A stretch of DNA of 64,000 bases from JABAQJ01 sp046327745 (GTDB taxonomy: Bacteria > Gemmatimonadota > Gemmatimonadetes > Gemmatimonadales > Gemmatimonadaceae): contig JAXLXV010000011.1 in assembly GCA_046327745.1 (NCBI GenBank), positions 62,001 to 126,000 of the forward strand. Reading direction: 5' to 3'. A program made the position numbers and the translations under genes. A model generated the notes under the pieces. The model made no database searches. It was not told the origin of the DNA and saw nothing but the letters and a program-made list of their open reading frames with translations. Below are positions 9,848 through 18,964 of this stretch, one piece after another; position 1 is the first letter of the stretch, and the number at the start of each line of letters is the position of its first letter.

Positions 9848-10440
9848 GCGCTCGCGACACGATTCTCGCGGCCGTGCGAGGGGCGCGCCCCGCCGCGGTT
9901 GAGCTGCCGAACGTAACCGACGCCGTGCGCTCGTGGCCACTGCCGGCGGGCGACATTGCGTTGCGATTCCTCTCGGCGGCACAGGCGGCGGGAGCCCGAA
10001 CCCTCGAGTGCTCGCGCGCGGCGCTCGCTGCGACAGTCGCGTCAGCGGTCCCCAATGAGTGGCTGACGGTGTCCTTGGTGCCGGACGTCCACGGCTCCGT
10101 GGTGCCTCCCGATCAACCTCACGCATACGCCTCTGTGGACGCCTTCATCTGCGAAGGAACACTTGGCGTTGCCGAAAATGGGGCGATCTGGCTTCCGGCC
10201 AGCCGACTGGGATGCCGCGCGGGAGCATTCCTTGCCCAGCACATGATTATCGTCTTGGATCGTCAGGCGATCGCCGAGCGTCTGCATGAGGCATACGCGC
10301 AGATCGACTGGGCATCTGAGGAGTTCGGGATCTTTGTCGCCGGACCATCCAAGACAGCGGACATCGAACAGGCCATGGTCATTGGCGCCCACGGCCCAGC
10401 GGCGCTGACCATCGTGCTGACCACGGCGGTTGTCACGTGA
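9844..10440 (+). CDS. lutC: Lactate utilisation protein LutC (LUD domain)
   Basis: Third subunit of LutABC, a stand-alone LUD domain of 198 residues. Family signatures are the EGTLGVAENGAIWLP strand-turn and the GPSKTADIEQAMVIGAHGP motif near the C-terminus. It starts with ATG inside the lutB stop (ATGA) and ends inside the next gene's GTG (GTGA), so four genes from lutA on are tightly packed. No lactate permease or LutR-type regulator is visible beside it. Confidence 0.93.
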   Translation: MSARDTILAAVRGARPAAVELPNVTDAVRSWPLPAGDIALRFLSAAQAAGARTLECSRAALAATVASAVPNEWLTVSLVPDVHGSVVPPDQPHAYASVDAFICEGTLGVAENGAIWLPASRLGCRAGAFLAQHMIIVLDRQAIAERLHEAYAQIDWASEEFGIFVAGPSKTADIEQAMVIGAHGPAALTIVLTTAVVT

Positions 10441-11219
10441 GCATGCGCGATCGCATTAAACGCCTGATCACAGAGAATCGCGAGTCTCGCTCTCCCTTGA
10501 TTCGGTGGATCATTCGGAGCCTGTACCGCACGCGGGACGCTCTGCACGCGGTACGGCGATTTGGCGCGGATGGCGGTTTCCGCGCGATCGTCTGGCTCAA
10601 GGCGGTTCGCGGTCGCCAGCTGCATCAGACGACCGTCCTCACCTGGGCCGATCGGTATCCAGCGATTTTTGTCGCCGCCCAGGCGTATTTCGCCCACCGA
10701 CCCGACATCCGCATCCTGTCCTTTGGGTGTTCGACGGGCGAGGAGGTGGTCACGCTGCGTTACTACTTTCCGCAGGCGACGATCGTTGGGGCTGAGATCA
10801 ACCCACGCAGTCTGGCCGTATGCAAGGCGCGCCAGTTGGACGCACGCATCTCCTTTATTCCATCGACGCCTCGCCGCATCCGAGCCGCGGGGCCGTTCGA
10901 TGCGATCTTCTGTATGGCGGTGCTGCAACGCAATCCGCACATGGTGGAATCGCAGGGGATGACGAGCTTGGCGGAGATCTATCCCTTTGAGAAGTTCGAC
11001 GCGCAGCTGACGGAATTCGATGTGTTGTTGAATCCCGCGGGGCTGCTGGTCGTCCATCACACCCAATATGTCGTTGACGACGCGGCCATCGCCTCACGCT
11101 ATTCCCCGGTCGCCGAACAGCCCACCCCGACGGTGGACGGGCCACGTTTCGATCGGTCGAGCCAATTGATCACGCATCCCGTGGCAACCCCTTCGATGTA
11201 CGTGAAGGCGCGTATGTGA
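10437..11219 (+). CDS. Class I SAM-dependent methyltransferase, CheR-like
   Basis: A 260-residue soluble protein with a Rossmann methyltransferase core. The glycine motif is ILSFGCSTGEEVVTLRYYFP, then the acidic residue of strand 2 in IVGAEINPRSL, then FDAIFCMAVLQR. The SFGCSTGEE form resembles CheR/MCP-type and related methyltransferases. No chemoreceptor genes are near, so the substrate is unknown. Translation may start at GTG 10437 (GTGA overlap with lutC) or ATG 10443. It is the last gene of the lut operon and is followed by a 349-nt gap. Confidence 0.7.
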   Translation: MSMRDRIKRLITENRESRSPLIRWIIRSLYRTRDALHAVRRFGADGGFRAIVWLKAVRGRQLHQTTVLTWADRYPAIFVAAQAYFAHRPDIRILSFGCSTGEEVVTLRYYFPQATIVGAEINPRSLAVCKARQLDARISFIPSTPRRIRAAGPFDAIFCMAVLQRNPHMVESQGMTSLAEIYPFEKFDAQLTEFDVLLNPAGLLVVHHTQYVVDDAAIASRYSPVAEQPTPTVDGPRFDRSSQLITHPVATPSMYVKARM

Positions 11220-11568
11220 CATAGTCATTGGTAAACTGCTCGGCGCCAATTATAGATAGCTCGACAAGTCGGAACAGATGCGTTGAGCCTTGGGTGGGGG
11301 CACGTCGCGGTGCTCCAACCGCGCCGTCATCTGCAGGTGAAACGCCTTCTCCGCCTTCGCATAGGGGCGCTGTCCATCCGCGTGGATGACCCACGTCCGA
11401 GCCAGTCGGGCTGGCTGCCTAACGGCTCACGTGGAAATGACCGAGGCGGCTGGGGCCTTTCAAGCACCGACGGCGGCTTGACATCGACAGCGCGCGACGT
11501 ATGCTCGCACGTGTCCGCACACGACGTGGCCCCCGACGTCCGACGCCCACCGTTCTCTGGAGCTTCCG
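11220..11568. other. 349-nt intergenic region between the lut operon and VPS10 paralogue 2
   Basis: Besides the promoter-like pair at 11228-11256 I see no convincing gene. An open frame at 11283-11576 gives 97 residues of Arg/Ser/Gly-rich sequence without recognisable motifs and overlaps the next start, so I do not call it. One GCCTAACG motif lies near 11427. The region may be the 5' leader of the gene at 11569 or contain a small RNA. Confidence 0.5.
11228..11256 (+). promoter_or_regulatory. Candidate sigma-70 promoter with no gene close behind
   Basis: A TTGGTA box (11228-11233) is separated by exactly 17 nt from TATAGA (11251-11256), each matching 4 of 6 consensus bases. The AT-rich stretch around the -10 box stands out from its GC-rich surroundings. 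The predicted transcript start is near 11263, about 300 nt before the next start codon. That suggests either a long 5' leader for the Tat-exported propeller gene or a small RNA. Confidence 0.4.
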
Positions 11569-14466
11569 GTGCCTGATACGCCAACGGATCCGCGCGACTC
11601 GCTCGCTGCCAATTCACCGTCGCCGAACGACCTCTCCCGTCGAGACTTTGTCGTACGCGCAGGGCAGGCGGGATGGGCGCTCTCACTGGTCGGCGGCTCA
11701 TTGCGCCCTCGGATTGATGCGACACAGGGTGCCGTTGATCCACACAGCGCTGGCTTCTACCGCACGCTCCCCGCAGCCGATGGTGTGATTGCGGGACTGA
11801 AGTGGCGCATGCTGGGACCATTCCGGGGGGGACGCGTGGCAGCGGCCACGGGCGTACCCGGCCGACCGAACGAGTTCTATTTCGGTGCCGTGAATGGCGG
11901 CGTATGGAAGTCGATCGACGCCGGGCGGGTATGGAAGCCGATCTTCGACGAGCAACCTGTGGCGTCGATCGGCGCGATCGCCGTGGCTCCGTCTGCGCCT
12001 GACGTCATCTACGTGGGCACCGGCGAATCCACGTTACGGGACTCCGTGGGGTTTGGCGCCGGCGTGTACAAGTCGACCGATGCGGGCAAGACGTGGACGT
12101 ACGTCGGGCTGAAAGATACACAGCACATTGGGAAGATTGCCGTCGACCCGCACAACCCCAACGTCGTGTTCGTCGCTGCTATCGGCCACCTCTACGCGCC
12201 TAACGTTGATCGCGGAGTCTTTCGGTCACGTGACGGAGGCAAGACCTGGCAGAAGGTACTCTTCAAGGATGAGAACGTCGGCGCGGTGGAGGTCGTGATC
12301 GATCCCACCAACTCGCAGGTGGTATACGCCGGCCTTTGGAATACCCGTCGGCCGCCGTGGTTCACGTACGCGCCTACCAACGGGCCCGGAGGAGGAATCT
12401 ACAAGTCGACCGATGGCGGGAGCACGTGGAAGGCGCTGACCAACGGTCTTCCCAAGTCAGGGATTGGACGGACCGGCATCGCCGTGTCCCCAAGCAATGC
12501 GCGGCGAGTGTACGCCGTGGTTGACTGTCTATTGCCGGACGAGAAGACTGCTCCGCCAGCCGCAACAACCGGCGCTGGCGCCGGCCGCAGTGCCCAGGCA
12601 CAGCAAGGAGGCTTTTTCCGCTCCGACGATGGCGGAGCGACGTGGGCTCGGCTGTCGTCTGATCAGGCCCTCTGGGGCCGCGGATGGTACTTCGAAAAGC
12701 TGGTCGTCGACCCGAAGGATGCCGACGTGGTGTACGTAGCGAATGTCTCCGTCTCTCGCTCGATGGATGGCGGCAAGAGCTGGGTGCCTCTTCGCGGGTC
12801 ACCGGGCGGCGATGACTATCACCAGCCCTGGGTGTCGCCGGACGACCCAAATACCATGATCGTGGCCAGTGACCAAGGCGCCATTATCACACACAACGCC
12901 AAGGCCGACGACCCCCGCGAAGTGACGTGGAGTTCATGGCTGAATCAGCCGACGGCGCAAGTCTATCACATCTCTGTCGACTATCGATTTCCGTATTGGG
13001 TGACCGGCGCCCAACAGGACAGTGGGGCCGTGGCCGTCCGATCACGCGGGAAGTTCGCCGCGATCAGTACGCGAGACTGGGAGCCTGTTGGGGCTGGCGG
13101 TGAGAGCGGATACACGGCCGGCGACCCATTGCACCCGGGCGTCATTTTCGGTGGAAACGGCCAACGCTGGAACCTCGAGACCAACACGCCGATGCCGGGC
13201 ACCACGGTGCCGCGGTCCGAAGAACCGGCGCGTGGAGACTGGACGCAACCGCTGGTCTTCTCCAAGGCGGATCCGAGAAATCTCTACTACGGCAGCCAGT
13301 TCCTGTTCAAGACGTCGGATGGTGCGCGGACGTGGTCCCAGGTCAGTGGCGATCTGACGCGGCCAGATCCCGGGATTCCCGCCACGCTCGACGCCACCGC
13401 CGCCGCGCACGTCGACCGGAATGGAAAGCGCGGCGTGATCTACACCATCGCGCCATCGCCCCTCATGGTGCCCATGGTCTGGATTGGCACCGACGACGGA
13501 CTGGTGCAGCTGACGATGAACGACGGCAAGTCCTGGCGGGACGTCACCCCTTCGGCCGTGACGCCGTGGAGCCGCGTCACCATGCTGGAGGCGTCGCGCT
13601 TTGACGTCAACGTGGCCTATGCCAGTGTGGACCGACACCAACTGCAGGACTTCGATCCGTATATCTACCGCACCCGCGACATGGGGAAGTCGTGGGAACG
13701 CATCACGCGTGGAATTCCGGCTGGCGAGTATGTGCACACCATCAAGGAAGACGCGGTCCGCCCAGGGCTGCTCTTTGCCGGCACGGAACGAGGGGCGTAC
13801 GTGTCCCTGGACGACGGCGACTCCTGGCAGTCCTTGCAGCTGAACCTCCCCGTCACCTCCGTGCGCGACTTCGAGGTCTACGGCAACGATCTGGTCGTTG
13901 GCACGCATGGGCGCGGGATCTGGGTCATCGACGATCTCACTCCATTGCGACAGGTTGATGACAAGGTGCTTGCCGGCGACCCATATCTGTTCAAGCCGGC
14001 GGAGTCGTTTGCGGTCATTCAGGGTGGCGATAACGGTACGCCACTGCAGAAGGACGAACCGCAGACGGAGAACGCCCCAGAAGGCGCCATCCTTTATTAC
14101 TACCTGCCCAAGGCGGCATCGACGGTCACGCTTCAGGTCACGGATGCGGCAGGTGCGGTAGTTGGCTCGCTCTCCAACAACCCAGCCGACGCTCCGACGA
14201 CGGGTCGCGGGCGTCCACAGGGACCAGGCATCCCCAACACGACGGCGCTGTGGCGCCAGCCACCGGCACCGCTCTCTGGTGCCGCAGGACTGCACCGCGT
14301 GGTCTGGCCGACCGTGGTTGGAGCTCGCGGCGACCCATTTGGTCCCGGTGGTGGCCGCGGACCAGCGCAGCGGATCGGCGCGTTCACCGCCAAGCTAACG
14401 GTGGACGGCACGGCCTTGACGCAAACGTTCAGCGTTCGCGCTGCCCCAGACGGCGCCCAGCGATAG
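11569..14466 (+). CDS. Tat-exported VPS10/BNR-repeat beta-propeller protein (paralogue 2)
   Basis: A 965-residue exported propeller related to the gene at 4.5-7.7 kb. It opens with a twin-arginine signal (LSRRDFVVRAG followed by a hydrophobic stretch, residues 23-42), unlike the Sec-type signal of paralogue 1. Repeats include KSTDAGKTWTYVG, RSRDGGKTWQKV, KSTDGGSTWKAL and RTRDMGKSWERI. Both paralogues share the opening LGPFRGGR/VGPWRGGR, the WxxNQPTAQ/QDNQPTAQ strand and WIGTDDGLVQLT/YVGTDDGLVQLT. The GTG start is the only one giving the full Tat signal. It converges on the ABC exporter with a 1-nt gap. Function is unknown; no catalytic motif is visible. Confidence 0.85.
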   Translation: MPDTPTDPRDSLAANSPSPNDLSRRDFVVRAGQAGWALSLVGGSLRPRIDATQGAVDPHSAGFYRTLPAADGVIAGLKWRMLGPFRGGRVAAATGVPGRPNEFYFGAVNGGVWKSIDAGRVWKPIFDEQPVASIGAIAVAPSAPDVIYVGTGESTLRDSVGFGAGVYKSTDAGKTWTYVGLKDTQHIGKIAVDPHNPNVVFVAAIGHLYAPNVDRGVFRSRDGGKTWQKVLFKDENVGAVEVVIDPTNSQVVYAGLWNTRRPPWFTYAPTNGPGGGIYKSTDGGSTWKALTNGLPKSGIGRTGIAVSPSNARRVYAVVDCLLPDEKTAPPAATTGAGAGRSAQAQQGGFFRSDDGGATWARLSSDQALWGRGWYFEKLVVDPKDADVVYVANVSVSRSMDGGKSWVPLRGSPGGDDYHQPWVSPDDPNTMIVASDQGAIITHNAKADDPREVTWSSWLNQPTAQVYHISVDYRFPYWVTGAQQDSGAVAVRSRGKFAAISTRDWEPVGAGGESGYTAGDPLHPGVIFGGNGQRWNLETNTPMPGTTVPRSEEPARGDWTQPLVFSKADPRNLYYGSQFLFKTSDGARTWSQVSGDLTRPDPGIPATLDATAAAHVDRNGKRGVIYTIAPSPLMVPMVWIGTDDGLVQLTMNDGKSWRDVTPSAVTPWSRVTMLEASRFDVNVAYASVDRHQLQDFDPYIYRTRDMGKSWERITRGIPAGEYVHTIKEDAVRPGLLFAGTERGAYVSLDDGDSWQSLQLNLPVTSVRDFEVYGNDLVVGTHGRGIWVIDDLTPLRQVDDKVLAGDPYLFKPAESFAVIQGGDNGTPLQKDEPQTENAPEGAILYYYLPKAASTVTLQVTDAAGAVVGSLSNNPADAPTTGRGRPQGPGIPNTTALWRQPPAPLSGAAGLHRVVWPTVVGARGDPFGPGGGRGPAQRIGAFTAKLTVDGTALTQTFSVRAAPDGAQR

Positions 14467-14467
14467 G

Positions 14468-16381
14468 CTACCGATATCCCGCGGCCTGCATGCCGAACAA
14501 CTCGGCGTACAGGCCGTGGCTGGCCACCAATTCGTCGTGGGTACCGTCCTCTACCAATTCGCCGTTTTGCAAGACGAGGATCCGGTCCGCCATTCGTACG
14601 GTGGAGAAGCGGTGGGAAATGATCATCGCCGTGCGTCCGGCCATGAGTTCCGAAAAGCGGAGGAATACGTCGTACTCCGCGCGGGCATCGAGGGCAGCGG
14701 TCGGTTCGTCGAGGATGAGGACTTGGGCCTCGCGCATGTAGGCGCGTGCCAGTGCGACTTTCTGCCATTCACCGCCTGACAGCTCGATCCCCTCATCGAA
14801 CCGGCGGCCGAGCATCTGACGCCAGCCTAACGACAAGCGGGGGAGGAGGGAGGCGGCGAGAGACTTGTCGGCCGCAATCCGCAGGGCGTCGGGAAGAGGA
14901 GGAGGAGCGCCATTCGGTGCGGCTGAGTGAGTCGCCAGCGACTCGCCGTCCAGGTATGCCTGTGCCTCGTCAATCCCGCCCACGCCGACATTCTCATCAA
15001 AGCGCATGTCATAGCGTACGAAGTCCTGGAAGATGACTCCGATGGCTTGTCGCAGCGAGGCAAGGTCATAGTCGCGCAAATCGACGCCGTCCAGAAGGAT
15101 TCGTCCTTCGCTCGGGTCGTACAGCCGCGCGAGAAGCTTCGTCAGCGTTGTCTTGCCGGCGCCATTCTCACCCACCAAGGCGATGCGCTCGCCGGGCCGC
15201 ATGGCAAAACTCACGTGGCGCACGGCCCATCGATCGCTTCCTGGATACTTGAATCCGACGTTCTCAAAAACGAAGCCGGATTGGATCGGCCGTGGCGCGG
15301 GACGGGCGCCCGGTTTGGTGGCGATCGTCGGCTTCATCTCGAAGAACACGAACAGGTCGCGCAAGTACAGGCTGGCGTCGTAGATGCCCCCTGCGGCGGC
15401 CAGCAATCCCTGCAGCAGGTCTCGACCGCGGGCAAATGAGGCAGCGAGAAACGTAAGCGAGCCTAACGAAATGCTCCCGGCCACGGTTCGCGCGATGATG
15501 ATCAGGTAGGCCAAGTAGTAGCCGGCGGTGCTGATCAATGAGAGTCCAGACGAGACGAACGCCTTGCGCAAGGCCAAGTCGCGATTCTCGTCGTACCATT
15601 GCTGCGAGAGTCTTCGATAGCGCTCGATCAACCACGGAGCCAGTCCGAAGAGCTGCACCTCCTTGGCGGTTTCGTCACTGGCTCCCACGTAACGCAGGTA
15701 GTCGAGCTGGCGGCGCTGCGGCGTCCAGCGAAAGGTGAGGGAGTACTGCATCGCGGCAAAGCGGGTCTCGCTCACAAAGCTGGGGAGGATCGTGACCAGC
15801 AGGAGGAGCATCAACCACGGACTGAACGCGAGCAGCGCTGCACTAAGGGTCAGCAGCGTCACCAGCCCCTCGCCGATTCCCAACAGCTGCGCGATCAATC
15901 CGATCCGGCCCACCGTTTGGCGGCGAGCGCGCTCGAGGTGATCGTAGAACGCCGGATCTTCGAACATGGCGAGGTCGAGCGTGGCTGCGTGTTCCATCAG
16001 TCGAACACTGACCCGATTGCTGAACAGGTCACCGAGGAGCGCCTCGGAAAGCATGGCGGCGCGCGCTAGAAGCTCGCCGAGCACGACGATGGCGATCTCC
16101 AGCAGGACCAGATGCAACACGGGCCGCCAACCCGTTCCGGCGCGTTGCGCCGCGACCACCCCGTCGATGATGAGCTTCCCGATGTAGAGTGAGGCGACCG
16201 GGACAAAGGCGCGAACAAGTCGCAAGGCGCCCATGGTGAGCGTGAGACCTCGATGGGTCTCCCAGACCAGACGTACGAGTTTGGGGACGTACTTGAGCGC
16301 GTTCCATCGTTCGCGCAGCGTCGGGCGGGCCTCGTTCTGCGGAATGCGTCCGCGGCCGACGACAAACGGAGTACCAGTCAT
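14468..16381 (-). CDS. ABC exporter, fused permease and ATP-binding domains
   Basis: A 637-residue half-transporter. The N-terminal ~330 residues hold about six membrane helices (type 1 exporter fold). The nucleotide-binding domain follows, with Walker A GENGAGKTT near residue 402, signature ELSGGEWQK near 532 and Walker B VLILDEPTAALD. An insertion of about 40 residues, rich in Ala/Pro and including APNGAPPPLP, sits between the Q-loop and the signature. It probably works as a homodimer; the cargo is unknown. It is a single gene with no partner half-transporter alongside. Confidence 0.9.
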   Translation of the reverse strand: MTGTPFVVGRGRIPQNEARPTLRERWNALKYVPKLVRLVWETHRGLTLTMGALRLVRAFVPVASLYIGKLIIDGVVAAQRAGTGWRPVLHLVLLEIAIVVLGELLARAAMLSEALLGDLFSNRVSVRLMEHAATLDLAMFEDPAFYDHLERARRQTVGRIGLIAQLLGIGEGLVTLLTLSAALLAFSPWLMLLLLVTILPSFVSETRFAAMQYSLTFRWTPQRRQLDYLRYVGASDETAKEVQLFGLAPWLIERYRRLSQQWYDENRDLALRKAFVSSGLSLISTAGYYLAYLIIIARTVAGSISLGSLTFLAASFARGRDLLQGLLAAAGGIYDASLYLRDLFVFFEMKPTIATKPGARPAPRPIQSGFVFENVGFKYPGSDRWAVRHVSFAMRPGERIALVGENGAGKTTLTKLLARLYDPSEGRILLDGVDLRDYDLASLRQAIGVIFQDFVRYDMRFDENVGVGGIDEAQAYLDGESLATHSAAPNGAPPPLPDALRIAADKSLAASLLPRLSLGWRQMLGRRFDEGIELSGGEWQKVALARAYMREAQVLILDEPTAALDARAEYDVFLRFSELMAGRTAMIISHRFSTVRMADRILVLQNGELVEDGTHDELVASHGLYAELFGMQAAGYR

Positions 16382-16544
16382 GGCTGCAAACTACTGAACA
16401 GCCTTGCCCGCCGTCGAGCGCGTCCGGGAAGGTTTGACTGCCGCGCGTGGTACCACACAAAGCGCGCGCCACGTATCGCCGCTACATGCGGCAACGCGTG
16501 GCGCGCCATCGGCGACCGAAGTCGCCTGACTGAGGTACCGTGTC

Positions 16545-16576
16545 GTCGGGCCTGCACCATGTCAGGGAGGCCCGAC
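16545..16576 (-). terminator. Inverted repeat downstream of the small secreted protein gene
   Basis: A 9-bp perfect stem GTCGGGCCT/AGGCCCGAC (16545-16553 with 16568-16576) around a 14-nt loop lies just past the stop of the 16583-17020 gene. On the minus strand no U-run follows, so intrinsic termination is uncertain. It could be a Rho-assisted or mRNA-stabilising hairpin. Confidence 0.35.
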
Positions 16577-16582
16577 ACGTGC

Positions 16583-17020
16583 TTACATCGGTTTCGGCCG
16601 GTAGTACACGTCGATGGATCCGTCAGTATGAACATCCGCCGCAATCACGTCGGCCGCCGTGAGTTTTGGCGTTGATTTCTCGAGTGCTCCCAGGATGACC
16701 GGCTGAGCATCGAACGAAGTGCGGAGCTGCTCCAGATGTGCCGCATGCGTTTCCATGGCGGACTTGAGCGCTGCGTCGTTCTGTCCTTGCATGAGCGGTT
16801 CGGCGTTGATCAGCCGAACGTCCGAATCCTTGAATGGGCCGTGCTTCTTGATAGCCTCAAGGGTTGTGGGTGTGGCGTTAATCGCGGCCAACAACGAGCT
16901 GAACGAAGGCGCCTTGGCCACCTCGCCCTTGGATACCGTGGTATCCTGAGCATTGGCGCGGCCGGCGAAGGTCGCGGCCGCCAACGCAGCCGCCGCAAAA
17001 AGGATTCTGTGCTTGTGCAT
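16583..17020 (-). CDS. Small secreted protein of unknown function
   Basis: A 145-residue protein with a clear Sec signal peptide (HKHRILFAAAALAAATFAG, cleavage near ANA-QD). The mature part is mixed helical and charged. I do not recognise a family. The frame is open to a GTG at 17032, but an AGGTGG ribosome-binding site sits about 8 nt before the ATG at 17020, which is therefore preferred. It stands alone: 200 nt from the ABC exporter and 215 nt from lolA. Confidence 0.65.
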   Translation of the reverse strand: MHKHRILFAAAALAAATFAGRANAQDTTVSKGEVAKAPSFSSLLAAINATPTTLEAIKKHGPFKDSDVRLINAEPLMQGQNDAALKSAMETHAAHLEQLRTSFDAQPVILGALEKSTPKLTAADVIAADVHTDGSIDVYYRPKPM

Positions 17021-17235
17021 CTGCACCACCACCTACTTTGAAAGAGTCAGCGTACGCTCGCGGTCGCTGGACACGGGGGTGCCAGGCGCGAGCCTCGGTC
17101 ATTGTGCAGGAGAAAGTGCGTAGGCGCGCGCAGGCTTAGCTGCGAGCTAGATCACACGTTAGGCGGACTGGACGATAGATCGTGCCTAACGAGCCGCGAT
17201 GCCGTGCGGCACCAGGCGTCCTGGACGGTGCCCGT

Positions 17236-17895
17236 TCAGCGATCGATCACGCGCACGCCTTTTGGCACCTTGAAGGCAAAGGCATCCGGTGCCACGGCGG
17301 CATTGGCCGAAAAATGCGTGATCTTGACCACGCGAGTGATCCCCGACGGTTCCACAGCCTCGAACTGACGGAGTGTCCCGTCAGCTGCATCGATCCAGAC
17401 CTTGGCCTTGGTGAAGGTCGCGTTCTGGCTCTTGGGGGTAAGGGAGACAATCCGCAGCGACCGGCCGTCCATGGTGGCGGTGCCGCCATCGGCGATCGCG
17501 TATCGCGAGCGCGGATTACTGAAGAACTCGCCGATCATGTCCAGACTTCCTGCTGCATCGGCAGAGACCGGCGCCCGCATCACTTGGCCCGGAGCCGACG
17601 AAGGGAGATAGATCCACACCTGCTTGCCATCGGAGACGATCACGTCGCCCTTTGGCTCGGCGAACCGGAACACGAACCGGTCGGGCCGAGCCTGCTGGAA
17701 CTCGCCGCGGGACGACAACGTGGACCCAGTCAGGGAGTTGGTGATCGTCTGTTCGAACGAGGCCCGCGCCGTGCGCACCTGCGCATAGGCGCCAACGGCC
17801 AGGTCAATGGCCTTGCCAGCGCCATCTTGCAGGAGCGCCAGAGGAGCCATGGTGGCCGCCACGGCGAATCGTCGAACGACATGAAGGTTACGCAC
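17236..17895 (-). CDS. lolA: Outer-membrane lipoprotein carrier protein LolA
   Basis: Periplasmic chaperone that shuttles lipoproteins from LolCDE to the outer membrane. From GTG 17895 the product is 219 residues, with an N-terminal hydrophobic signal (FAVAATMAPLALL) and the LolA half-barrel. Recognisable stretches are RTARASFEQT, GEFQQARPDRFVFRF, DGKQVWIYLPSS and the late KVPKGVRVID. The longer open frame to 17967 would overlap the DAHP synthase gene by 65 nt; the GTG lies 7 nt after that gene's stop and is preferred. LolB was not seen nearby. Confidence 0.85.
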   Translation of the reverse strand: MRNLHVVRRFAVAATMAPLALLQDGAGKAIDLAVGAYAQVRTARASFEQTITNSLTGSTLSSRGEFQQARPDRFVFRFAEPKGDVIVSDGKQVWIYLPSSAPGQVMRAPVSADAAGSLDMIGEFFSNPRSRYAIADGGTATMDGRSLRIVSLTPKSQNATFTKAKVWIDAADGTLRQFEAVEPSGITRVVKITHFSANAAVAPDAFAFKVPKGVRVIDR

Positions 17896-17902
17896 GACTG
17901 TG

Positions 17903-18955
17903 CTACCCGATCTCGAGCGCGACGGTTCCCGGGCTCGGCGCCACCACGCGTCCAATCGCCTGCGCAATCGCCCGCAACTCGGCCATTAGTCGAGTGAATT
18001 GCTCCGGATACAACGATTGCGCGCCATCGGACAGGGCGCGATCAGGCGACGGATGCACCTCGACCAGGATGCCGTCGGCGCCAGCTGCAACCGCGGCCCG
18101 CGCCATCGGCGTCACCTTGTCCCGAAGTCCCGTCCCGTGACTGGGGTCGGCGATGATGGGGAGGTGGGAATCCCGATGCACGATGGGGATAGCGTTCAGG
18201 TCAAACATGTTGCGCGCCGCTGAGTCGAAGGAGCGCACCCCGCGCTCGCAGAGGATCACCTGCGTGTTGCCTTCGGCCAGCAAGTACTCGGCGCTCAGCA
18301 GCAACTCCGAAATGGTCGCCGCCATGCCTCGCTTGAGCAGCACGGGCTTTCGCAACCGTCCAATCGCCTTCAGCAGCGAGTAGTTCTGCATGTTGCGCGC
18401 GCCGATCTGGATGCAGTCCGCGTACTCCGCCACCATCTCTGCGCCAGCTTCATCCATGGCCTCGGTGACGATTGGCAATCCGGTCTCGCGCCGAGCAAGG
18501 GCCAGAAGCTCCAACCCGCGTCGGCCGAGCCCTTGGAAAGAGTAGGGCGACGAACGCGGCTTGAACGCCCCGCCGCGGAGCGCGGTGGCGCCGGCGGCGC
18601 GTACGGCGCGCGCGGCCGTCACGATCTGCTCTTCCGATTCCACGGAGCACGGTCCGGCAATCACCACGACTTCTCCACCCCCGATCTGCACGCCGGGGGC
18701 CAGCGTGACCACGGTGTTCTCCGGCCGCCACTCGCGTGAGACCTGCTTGTATGGCTTGGTGACGTGTATGACCTGAGCGACGCCGGAGAGTCCGATAATC
18801 CGCGAGTCATCCACACGCCCGTCGTTGCCGATCAGACCGATGGCCGTGCGTTGCTCTCCCGGCATCGGCGCTGGCGTATAGCCCATGGTCTCGATGACGC
18901 GACAGACGTTGTCGATGTCCGCTTGCGTCGCGTGATGCTGCATTACTACGAGCAT
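17903..18955 (-). CDS. aroF: 3-deoxy-7-phosphoheptulonate (DAHP) synthase, type I beta
   Basis: First enzyme of the shikimate pathway, condensing PEP with erythrose-4-phosphate. The 350-residue protein has an N-terminal ~70-residue ferredoxin-like/ACT-type regulatory domain (starting MLVVMQHHATQ) and a TIM barrel. Active-site segments include GPCSVESEEQ, GGAFKPRSSPYSFQG, IGARNMQN, PVLLKRGMAAT and ADPSHGTG. The N-terminal domain is the type that confers feedback inhibition in Thermotoga-like enzymes. lolA follows after 7 nt. Confidence 0.94.
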   Translation of the reverse strand: MLVVMQHHATQADIDNVCRVIETMGYTPAPMPGEQRTAIGLIGNDGRVDDSRIIGLSGVAQVIHVTKPYKQVSREWRPENTVVTLAPGVQIGGGEVVVIAGPCSVESEEQIVTAARAVRAAGATALRGGAFKPRSSPYSFQGLGRRGLELLALARRETGLPIVTEAMDEAGAEMVAEYADCIQIGARNMQNYSLLKAIGRLRKPVLLKRGMAATISELLLSAEYLLAEGNTQVILCERGVRSFDSAARNMFDLNAIPIVHRDSHLPIIADPSHGTGLRDKVTPMARAAVAAGADGILVEVHPSPDRALSDGAQSLYPEQFTRLMAELRAIAQAIGRVVAPSPGTVALEIG

Positions 18956-18964
18956 GTCAGCCCC

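Noticed and set aside
13042..14295. Minus-strand open frame of 417 codons opposite VPS10 paralogue 2
   Set aside because: The + strand frame has regular BNR repeats here; the minus frame shows no domain and an atypical composition.
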